Positions 1 to 4,796 of a stretch of DNA of 7,209 nt are shown one piece after another (positions within the stretch are counted from its first letter, which is position 1; every line of letters starts with the position of its first letter). Made by a program: the position numbers and the translations under genes. Source of the stretch: Anaerolineae bacterium CG2_30_64_16 (lineage in GTDB: Bacteria > Chloroflexota > Anaerolineae > CG2-30-64-16). The notes beneath the pieces were generated by a model. That model was given only the letters and a program-made list of their open reading frames with translations, ran no database searches and was not told where the DNA came from. The stretch lies in NCBI GenBank assembly GCA_001871755.1, contig MNXL01000236.1, positions 1 through 7,209 of the forward strand. The letters are read 5' to 3'.

Positions 1-34
1 GCGCCGTGGGCGCCGATTGGTTTCGGGGAGGGGG

Positions 35-62
35 GGCCAGGTGCTCTGCCCTGCGCCTGGCC
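35..62 (-). terminator. Possible hairpin terminator after rpsT
   Basis: On the minus strand, 7 nt past the rpsT stop codon, GGCCAGG and CCTGGCC form a perfect 7-bp stem with a 14-nt loop. The DNA that follows is C-rich with no T-run, so it does not match a classical intrinsic terminator. It may only be a 3' end stabilising hairpin. The position after the last gene of the cluster is the main reason to list it. Confidence 0.35.
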
Positions 63-69
63 AAGCGCG

Positions 70-351
70 TCAGGACAGCTCTTTGGCCTTACTCAGCGCG
101 GCCACCAGGCGCGACTTGCGCCGCGCCGCGTTGTTCTTGTGGATCACGCCCTTTTCCGCGGCCTTGTCGAGCGCGCTCAAAGCCGGCCGGAGCGCCTCCT
201 CGGCCTCGGTCAACTTGCCGGCCGCGATCAACGAGCGCACCTTTTTGATTTCGGTGCGGGTGCTGCTGCGGACGATACCGCGATAAATGGCCTTACGGGC
301 GTCGCGCCGTTCAACCTTCAGTGCAGACGGGTTCTTCTTTGTGTTAGGCAA
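70..351 (-). CDS. rpsT: 30S ribosomal protein S20
   Basis: Small ribosomal subunit protein S20 binds 16S rRNA early in 30S assembly. The 93-residue product fits the family in length and charge: a basic N-terminus (PNTKKNPSALK), helical lysine- and arginine-rich segments, and the hallmark KGVIHKNNAARRKSRL at about residues 67-82. I chose the TTG at 351 as start because GGAGG lies 8 nt upstream (360-364) and the protein then begins exactly where S20 proteins begin. The longer reading frame starting at 456 would add 35 residues unlike S20 and overlap the DUF2085 gene. The gene follows the DUF2085 gene by 55 nt and has its own promoter-like sequence, so it is probably transcribed independently of the ccm genes as well as by read-through. 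Non-AUG starts are known in rpsT genes of other bacteria. Confidence 0.97.
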   Translation of the reverse strand: MPNTKKNPSALKVERRDARKAIYRGIVRSSTRTEIKKVRSLIAAGKLTEAEEALRPALSALDKAAEKGVIHKNNAARRKSRLVAALSKAKELS

Positions 352-359
352 CTTGTCAG

Positions 360-364
360 CCTCC
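360..364 (-). promoter_or_regulatory. Shine-Dalgarno site of rpsT (decides a TTG start)
   Basis: The minus strand reads GGAGG here, 8 nt before the TTG at 351-349. No ATG or GTG at a suitable distance competes, so this site fixes the rare start codon. Confidence 0.8.
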
Positions 365-405
365 AAGGATCTACTGCTTTTTTGTCCAGACAATCTCGAT
401 CGCCA

Positions 406-434
406 ACTATACCCCAACTGGTGGTTTTTGTCCA
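406..434 (-). promoter_or_regulatory. Sigma-70-type promoter for rpsT
   Basis: On the minus strand TGGACA (429-434, five of six matches to TTGACA) is followed after exactly 17 nt by TATAGT (406-411, five of six matches to TATAAT). Transcription would start near position 399 and give a leader of about 48 nt before the TTG start of rpsT. The -35 box lies in the last codons of the DUF2085 gene, and the -10 box contains that gene's TAG stop codon. The match is direct; promoter activity is inferred. Confidence 0.6.
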
Positions 435-1183
435 GTTTGCGGGGGTTGCTTCGCAAGACTGGTCAGGCGTTCCACCGTGGAGCGCAGAACGTCGTCCATC
501 GCATCTTGTACGTAGGGATACGCCAGCCACACGGTGGCCGCGCCGAACAGCGCGCCGGTGATCAGGCGCGAGGGCCACGTGCTTTCGCGCCAGCCGATCA
601 ACTGCATACCACCGTCGATGGCCAGAGGAACCAGGAGCAACGCGTAGCCCCACAAGGGCAGCTTCGGCAACGGCCGGTCTGCCGGTCGCAGCCTGCCACG
701 GAGCAACCCGAACAGCAGCCCACTGAGCAGGATGCTGACATAGATGGCCACGTCGCGCTCGCAGAACGCGACTTTGAAGCCGATCTCCGGTGTGCCGATG
801 AAGCGCAGCAGCTCGCGCTGCCAGATCGTCATGCCAGGCGGCAGCGCCCCTATCGCCTCCAATTGCGTAACACTATAGGTCGTCTGCGGCCCGAACAGGA
901 AGAAGGAGCGCTCCGGCAACTGGTGACATGTCGGGCTGTAGATGGTGTAGATCAGCCGGCCAGCCCTGGTGCACGCAACGCAGTCGGCCGTCGCAGCCAG
1001 GTGCAGCAGCGTCGGGGCCAGGAACGGCAGCGCGATGAAGATCGCCACGACCGCGTTGAACACGGCCAGCCAGTGCCGCGCCAACACGGCAACCAGCCGA
1101 TCGACGGCCGCGGCGACCTGCGCGGTACGCCCTTCCGAGGGCAATGTCACGACGATGCCTCTTTCGGTCTCTCTAGCGGTCAC
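407..1183 (-). CDS. DUF2085 family integral membrane protein
   Basis: This is a membrane protein of the DUF2085 family, whose biochemical function is not established. The 258-residue product shows the family landmarks in order: a first membrane helix around residues 38-60, YSPTCHQLPERSFFLFG at about 82-98 with the Cys86-His87 pair, FCERD at 140-144, a helix near 146-161, and DGGMQLIGWREST at 190-202 followed by a last helix. A further CVAC pair stands at 68-71. The conserved Cys and His residues suggest metal or redox chemistry, but that is inference. The start is the GTG at 1183, preceded by GGAGGG at a spacing of about 10 nt. The ATG directly after that GGAGGG opens only a six-codon frame and is not the start. 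It follows ccdA at about 70 nt and probably belongs to the same transcript. An additional N-terminal segment of about 35 residues precedes the first helix. Confidence 0.87.
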   Translation of the reverse strand: MTARETERGIVVTLPSEGRTAQVAAAVDRLVAVLARHWLAVFNAVVAIFIALPFLAPTLLHLAATADCVACTRAGRLIYTIYSPTCHQLPERSFFLFGPQTTYSVTQLEAIGALPPGMTIWQRELLRFIGTPEIGFKVAFCERDVAIYVSILLSGLLFGLLRGRLRPADRPLPKLPLWGYALLLVPLAIDGGMQLIGWRESTWPSRLITGALFGAATVWLAYPYVQDAMDDVLRSTVERLTSLAKQPPQTGQKPPVGV

Positions 1184-1205
1184 GAACTGGCATCCCTCCT
1201 ACGAT

Positions 1206-1254
1206 GCAGATGGCACATGGCGAATCCGAAATCCGAAATCCGAAATCCGAAATC
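1206..1254 (+). repeat. Heptamer tandem array between ccdA and the DUF2085 gene
   Basis: Seven consecutive 7-bp units stay in one register: GCAGATG, GCACATG, GCGAATC, then four copies of CGAAATC. The first three belong to the same unit family as the large array at 2240-2484. The array overlaps the first two transcribed bases of the ccdA stop codon (1255-1253) and ends just before the DUF2085 ribosome binding site. It occupies nearly all of this intergenic gap. Confidence 0.9.
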
Positions 1255-2080
1255 ACCTCGTCACCGTGTTCGTCACAGCCGTGCCGCTCAGGTAGCCGAT
1301 GTAGGCCGGGATGAGCGGTAGGACGCAGGGCGATAGGAACGAGAGCAGGCCGGCCGCGAACGCGATGGGGAGGTTGAGCGCGGACGAGGCGCCCAGTTCC
1401 ACACTGGCAAGGCCGGTGCCGAAGCGGGAGACGAACAGGTTCGAGATGAACGCCAGCCGATCCATGAACAGCAGCACCCCGACGAAGATCAGGAACAGGC
1501 CGGTGATTTTCGAGACAACTCCCAGGTGCCGATTCAACCGCCGCAACCAGCCGGTCATCGTGCTGAACGCGGCCCCTGTGAGCAGGAACGGGATCCCCAG
1601 GCCCAGCGAGTAGACCAGCAGCAGCAGCGCGCCCTGACCCACCGTCTGTGTGTCGCTGGCCAGGAAGTAGATTGCCGCCAGCACCGGCCCCACGCACGGG
1701 ATCCAGCCGGCCGAGAAAAACACGCCCATCAGAGCGGAGGAGAGGTAGCCCCACTTTCGATCCGCGCGCACCTGGACCCGGCCCTCGGCGTACATCAGCC
1801 GCGCCAGGTCGTCGACGAACGCGATGTAGCCGCGGCCCACCGGGTTGTTGTGGCCGCCCGCACGGCGCACCGCGGCCGCGATCCAACCCAGGATTCCGGA
1901 TACCTGTAGTCCGAAAACGATCAGAATCGCCCCGCCGATCTTGACGAAGGTCGGTAGGAACTGGTTGATGGCATAACCGAAGAACGCGACCGACGCACCT
2001 AATGTCACAAAGACGATGCTGAAGCCTATGACGAACGCCAGGGCGTGGCTGAAGGTCTGCCACCGACTAGCAGTTGTCAT
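1253..2080 (-). CDS. ccdA: CcdA-type thiol-disulfide interchange membrane protein, circularly permuted
   Basis: CcdA carries electrons across the cytoplasmic membrane through two helix-embedded cysteines and keeps extracytoplasmic thioredoxin-like proteins and apocytochrome CXXCH sites reduced. Both cysteine motifs are present, but in reversed order. Residues 10-30 (FSHALAFVIGFSIVFVTLG) match canonical helix 2, residues 43-70 helix 3, GWIPCVGP at 125-132 with Cys129 is the helix 4 motif, GQGALLLLVYSLGLGIPFLL at 148-167 is helix 5, and 188-206 is helix 6. Residues 235-266 then carry SFLSPCVLPLIPAY with Cys252, normally found at the N-terminus as helix 1. Nothing resembling helix 1 lies upstream: an in-frame TAA (the ccmD stop) is two codons before this ATG. 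The total of 275 residues is normal or slightly long; a loop of about 35 residues (72-109) separates helices 3 and 4. The start is 3 nt after ccmD with no good ribosome site at close range, so translational coupling is likely. The family call is firm; whether the permuted form is active is inference. Confidence 0.9.
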   Translation of the reverse strand: MTTASRWQTFSHALAFVIGFSIVFVTLGASVAFFGYAINQFLPTFVKIGGAILIVFGLQVSGILGWIAAAVRRAGGHNNPVGRGYIAFVDDLARLMYAEGRVQVRADRKWGYLSSALMGVFFSAGWIPCVGPVLAAIYFLASDTQTVGQGALLLLVYSLGLGIPFLLTGAAFSTMTGWLRRLNRHLGVVSKITGLFLIFVGVLLFMDRLAFISNLFVSRFGTGLASVELGASSALNLPIAFAAGLLSFLSPCVLPLIPAYIGYLSGTAVTNTVTR

Positions 2081-2083
2081 GAT

Positions 2084-2224
2084 TTACGATCCATCCTCTT
2101 TGTGTATCAGTTCCTTGAGCATCGTGATCTCGCGCTGGAGATTGCTCTGTCGGCGCACCATGCTGAAGATCAGGGCGAACGACGCGGCCCAGATGATGAG
2201 GTATCCAGCGACCATGTATGTCAT
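2084..2224 (-). CDS. ccmD: CcmD-like small membrane protein
   Basis: A 46-residue single-helix protein that fits CcmD, which helps CcmA, CcmB and CcmC release heme-loaded CcmE. The membrane helix covers about residues 4-23 (MVAGYLIIWAASFALIFSMV), then RR and a charged amphipathic tail (QREITMLKELIHKED), the usual CcmD layout. The ATG at 2224 has AAGGAG at 2233-2238, 8 nt upstream. The reading frame can be extended upstream into the heptamer array, but only because that repeat contains no stop codons; the array-encoded residues are not part of the gene. Its position directly after ccmC supports the call. It lies in the same frame as ccdA, separated by TAA and one further codon. CcmD proteins are short and weakly conserved, so the identification rests on size, topology and position. 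Confidence 0.87.
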   Translation of the reverse strand: MTYMVAGYLIIWAASFALIFSMVRRQSNLQREITMLKELIHKEDGS

Positions 2225-2239
2225 GTGAGTGACTCCTTG

Positions 2240-2484
2240 GCGAATAGCGAATGGCAAATGGCAGATGGCAGATGGCGAATGGCAGATGGCAAATGGCAGA
2301 TGGCGAATGGCAGATGGCAAATGGCAAATGGCAGATGGCGAATGGCAGATGGCAGATGGCGAATGGCAGATGGCAAATGGCGAATGGCAGATGGCAGATG
2401 GCGAATAGCGAATGGCAAATAGCGAATGGCGAATGGCGAATGGCGAATGGCGAATGGCGATTTGCGAATTGCGAATGGCGAATC
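2240..2484 (+). repeat. 35-unit heptamer tandem array between ccmC and ccmD
   Basis: These 245 bp are exactly 35 units of 7 bp with no break in register. Three main units alternate: GCGAATG, GCAGATG and GCAAATG, with a few end variants (GCGAATA, GCAAATA, GCGATTT, GCGAATT, GCGAATC). A four-unit pattern (GCAGATG, GCGAATG, GCAGATG, GCAAATG) occurs at 2268-2295, 2296-2323 and 2352-2379. Five identical GCGAATG units run from 2422 to 2456. The array accounts for nearly all of the ccmC-ccmD gap. It ends right at the AAGGAG of ccmD and starts about 20 nt after the ccmC stop. Since 7 is not divisible by 3 and the units create no stop codons, all reading frames across it stay open, which produces false reading frames on both strands. 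Confidence 0.97.
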
Positions 2485-2503
2485 AGCGAATACGCATCAC
2501 GCC

Positions 2504-3199
2504 TTACGCGCCGAGTATCGCGTCCTTCAGCGTCTCGACCTCTTCTTTGGTCTGTTCCAGGCGGACGCGGTGCAGCAGCAGGACGACGTAGAGTAGGGTG
2601 AAAGCGGCCAGGCCGAAGAAAAAGGCCGGCCGCATCCCGGACGAGAGCCCGAAGTTCTTGGCATCGAAGAGCACCGGGTGGATCGTGCGCCACAGACGGA
2701 TCGAGAAAAACGTAATCGGCACGCTCAGAAAGGCGAAGATGCCGTACACCGACGCAAAGCGGGCGCGCCGCGCCGGGTCGTCCATCGCGCTCCGCAGCAT
2801 GAAGTAGCTGACGTAAAGCAGGAACACGATGGTGTAGGTCGTCAGCCGCGGGTCCCAGGTCCACCAGACGTTCCAGGCCGGCTTGGCCCACACCGAGCCG
2901 CTGGCCATCACCGCCAGGGTGAACGCAATCCCGATCTCGGCCGACGATACCGCCACGTTGTCCCACCCGCGCTGGCTGGTGATCAGATAGCCGATGCCGC
3001 CGATCATGGTCACCCCGAAGGCGAGCATGCTCAGCCAGGCGCTGGGCACGTGAAAATAGATGATGCGCTGGGCAAACGTCTCGTCCCGGGTCAGCCCAGC
3101 CGCGTCGGGCGCCGCCACCAGCGCCAGCCACGCCGCCAGCAGGATGCCCACCGCCGCGACGATGGTCAGGATAGTCAATCCACGGTTAGCACGAGCCAT
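2504..3199 (-). CDS. ccmC: Heme transporter/handling protein CcmC
   Basis: CcmC is the membrane protein of the WWD-domain heme-handling family that presents heme to CcmE on the outer face of the cytoplasmic membrane. The 231-residue product has six predicted helices (about 8-30, 52-74, 86-103, 121-136, 150-167, 192-209). The tryptophan-rich WWTWDPRLT is at 112-120, and the two expected heme-ligand histidines are His50 in YFHVPSAW and His174 in RTIHP. A charged, possibly coiled-coil tail (LEQTKEEVETLKDAI) ends the protein. The ATG at 3199 follows AGGAG with a 6-nt spacing. It sits between ccmB and ccmD as in classical ccmABCD order. A long reading frame in another phase over the same DNA (2067-3131) is a shadow kept open by the heptamer array. 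Confidence 0.97.
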   Translation of the reverse strand: MARANRGLTILTIVAAVGILLAAWLALVAAPDAAGLTRDETFAQRIIYFHVPSAWLSMLAFGVTMIGGIGYLITSQRGWDNVAVSSAEIGIAFTLAVMASGSVWAKPAWNVWWTWDPRLTTYTIVFLLYVSYFMLRSAMDDPARRARFASVYGIFAFLSVPITFFSIRLWRTIHPVLFDAKNFGLSSGMRPAFFFGLAAFTLLYVVLLLHRVRLEQTKEEVETLKDAILGA

Positions 3200-3212
3200 G
3201 AAATGCTCCTTT

Positions 3213-3254
3213 CTACCAATCTACCAATCTACCAAGCACCACCTCCCAATCTAC
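3213..3254 (+). repeat. Octamer microrepeat between ccmB and ccmC
   Basis: Two perfect CTACCAAT units and one CTACCAAG run in tandem at 3213-3236, followed by degenerate CCACC-rich sequence and a last CCAATCTAC at 3246-3254. The final CTA is the reverse complement of the ccmB TAG stop. The other end touches the AGGAG of ccmC. The array fills the whole junction. Confidence 0.8.
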
Positions 3255-3922
3255 TCCTCCACCACATACCCAAACGTCAGGTACGCCACCCCAGTAAACA
3301 CCACGTCATAGACCAGGGTCAGGCGCAGCCAATTGCTCAGGCTGCTGAAGGTCTCGCCGTCCAGCAGGGCGCCGGTCATTTTGACGCCGGCTACCAGCAC
3401 CGGCACCAGCACCGGGAAGAGTAGGATCGGCAGGAGTACCTCGCGCGCTCGCGTGTTGACCGCGATGGCCGAGAAGATGGTGCCGACCGCCGCAAAGCCG
3501 AACGTGCCGAGGCCCAGCACCAGCAGATGCTGCCAGGTGAGCAGCGTCAGATTGAAGAAGATCATCACCAGGGGCAGCAGGATCGCCTCGACCACCAGCA
3601 TGAAGAGCAGGTTGCCCAGCATCTTGCCGAAGTAGATCGCCGAACGGTCCACCGGCGCCAGCAACAGCCCGGCCAGGCTGCCCTTGTCCTGCTCGATGAC
3701 AAACGCCCGGTTCAGCCCCAACGTGCCGGCGAAACTGACCGCCACCCAGATGATGCCGGGCGCGACCATCTTCATGTCGGGCACGCGCAGCTCGAACGCG
3801 AAGTTGAACACGATCACCGCCAGCAGCGCGAACACGAACATGCTGCTGAAGATATCTTTGGTGCGCAGTTCCGCCCGGATGTCCTTCCAGACGATGGCCA
3901 TCACCGATCGCCAGAAGTTCAT
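3251..3922 (-). CDS. ccmB: Heme exporter membrane subunit CcmB
   Basis: CcmB is the membrane partner of the CcmA ATPase; the complex uses ATP to free heme-loaded CcmE from CcmC and CcmD. The 223-residue product is close to the usual length of about 220. It begins with the family's cytoplasmic segment (WKDIRAELRTKD, about 12-23), and six hydrophobic helices follow, with IEQDKGSLAGLLLAP at about 76-90 between helices 2 and 3 as in CcmB proteins. The ATG at 3922 shares its A with the TGA stop of ccmA, and GGGGAGG at 3929-3935 provides a ribosome site 6 nt upstream, so the two subunits are translationally coupled. It ends with VVEE and a TAG embedded in the octamer repeat. Confidence 0.96.
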   Translation of the reverse strand: MNFWRSVMAIVWKDIRAELRTKDIFSSMFVFALLAVIVFNFAFELRVPDMKMVAPGIIWVAVSFAGTLGLNRAFVIEQDKGSLAGLLLAPVDRSAIYFGKMLGNLLFMLVVEAILLPLVMIFFNLTLLTWQHLLVLGLGTFGFAAVGTIFSAIAVNTRAREVLLPILLFPVLVPVLVAGVKMTGALLDGETFSSLSNWLRLTLVYDVVFTGVAYLTFGYVVEE

Positions 3923-4710
3923 CAGCCGCCTCCCCGGTTCCCGGGCCGCGTCTGGTACGCATTGCGCAGGGCGGCCGCGCAGTGCTGGTCGTAGAGCGGC
4001 CGGAATGCCGCGGGCGTCAGGCCGGCCGCTGGCGCCTCGTACACCAGCCGGCCGTTGGCCAGGATGGCGACCCGGTCCGCGATGGCCAGGCCACGTTCCA
4101 GGCTGTGCGTGATGGTGACGATGGTGCGCCGCAGGCCATCCCCGCTGGTGGTCTGGCGGCCGCTCAGCTCTGCCAGCAGCCCATGCAGCATCTCCGCGGC
4201 TTGCGGGTCCAGGCCAGTGTCCGGCTCGTCCAGCAGCAACACCGCCGGGTCATGCAGCAACGCCCGGGCGATGGCCAGTCGCTGGACCATCCCGCGCGAG
4301 AAGGTGCGGACCAGGTCGGCCCGCCGGCCGGCCAGTCCGACCCGCTCTAGCAGCGCAGTGACACGCGGCTCCGGGTCGGGGAGGCTGTAGAGCCGGCCGA
4401 AGAACCGCAGGTTTTCCTCTGCGGTCAGGCTGTCGTAGAGCAGTGGTGCGTGGGACACCACCCCCAGGTACCGGCGGATGCCGTCTGCATGGGTGCGTAG
4501 ATCCAGGCCCCCGATGTGCACCGAGCCGCCGGTGGGCCGGCTCAAGCTGGACAGGATGCGGATCAGCGTGGTCTTGCCCGCGCCGTTGGGGCCGAAGATG
4601 ACGAGCGACTCCCCGACCGCCACACGCAGATCGATCCCGCGCAAGGCGACCTTGCTGCCGAACGCCTTGGTCAGTTTCCGCAGCTCGATCATTGGGACAT
4701 TTGCGGACAT
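3922..4710 (-). CDS. ccmA: Heme exporter ATP-binding protein CcmA
   Basis: CcmA is the ATPase of the CcmAB complex of cytochrome c maturation. The 262-residue protein shows Walker A GPNGAGKTT at 40-48, the ABC signature region TFSRGMVQR at 136-144, Walker B VLLLDEPDTGLD at 157-168, and the H-loop ITHS in the second half. The Q-loop position reads SHAPLLYD (86-93), with alanine where many ABC proteins have glutamine. Compared with typical CcmA there is a short hydrophilic insertion (SGRQTTSGDGLRR) before the H-loop strand and a glycine-rich C-terminal extension. The start at 4710 has GAGG about 4 nt upstream; Met7 is an alternative start without a clear ribosome site. It overlaps ccmB by one base and follows the cytochrome gene by 70 nt. 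Other ABC ATPases look similar; ccmB next door decides the name. Confidence 0.95.
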   Translation of the reverse strand: MSANVPMIELRKLTKAFGSKVALRGIDLRVAVGESLVIFGPNGAGKTTLIRILSSLSRPTGGSVHIGGLDLRTHADGIRRYLGVVSHAPLLYDSLTAEENLRFFGRLYSLPDPEPRVTALLERVGLAGRRADLVRTFSRGMVQRLAIARALLHDPAVLLLDEPDTGLDPQAAEMLHGLLAELSGRQTTSGDGLRRTIVTITHSLERGLAIADRVAILANGRLVYEAPAAGLTPAAFRPLYDQHCAAALRNAYQTRPGNRGGG

Positions 4711-4764
4711 TGAGCCTCAGAGTGAAGGAAACAGGGAAACAAGGAGCCCCACTTTGCAGCTTGT

Positions 4765-4796
4765 CTACCTGTCTACTTATCTACTTTTCTACTTTA
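4765..4796 (+). repeat. Octamer microrepeat between cytochrome gene and ccmA
   Basis: CTAC recurs every 8 bp at 4765, 4773, 4781 and 4789 (units CTACCTGT, CTACTTAT, CTACTTTT, CTACTTTA). The unit at 4781 provides the TAG stop codon of the cytochrome gene on the minus strand, and the last unit lies inside its final codons. It is related to the CTAC-based octamer between ccmB and ccmC. Confidence 0.75.

Noticed and set aside
382..393. Small palindrome TTGTCCAGACAA in the rpsT leader, possible operator or terminator
   Set aside because: Only 5 bp on each side with a 2-nt centre; too short for a hairpin and too weak for an operator call.
352..456. N-terminal extension of S20 to the ATG at 456
   Set aside because: It would overlap the DUF2085 gene by 50 bp, add residues unlike S20 and ignore the well-spaced GGAGG before the TTG at 351.
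287..1321. Plus-strand reading frame of 344 codons
   Set aside because: It is antisense to the DUF2085 gene and rpsT, is rich in Arg, Gln and His as expected of a GC-rich shadow, and has no ribosome site or recognisable domain.
2240..2484. CRISPR array
   Set aside because: Units are 7 bp and directly abutting; there are no 23-47 bp repeats separated by unique spacers and no cas genes.
2221..2601. Repeat proteins on either strand over the array (MANGRWQ or HLPFAIC heptapeptides)
   Set aside because: All frames of the heptamer are open, so the same peptide appears in several phases. No ribosome site belongs to them and the array is intergenic.
2067..3131. Long minus-strand reading frame of 354 codons across ccmC and the heptamer array
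   Set aside because: It is in a different phase from ccmC, its upstream part is a shadow of ccmC, and its middle is only repeat-encoded HLPFAIC-type sequence kept open because the heptamer contains no stop codons.
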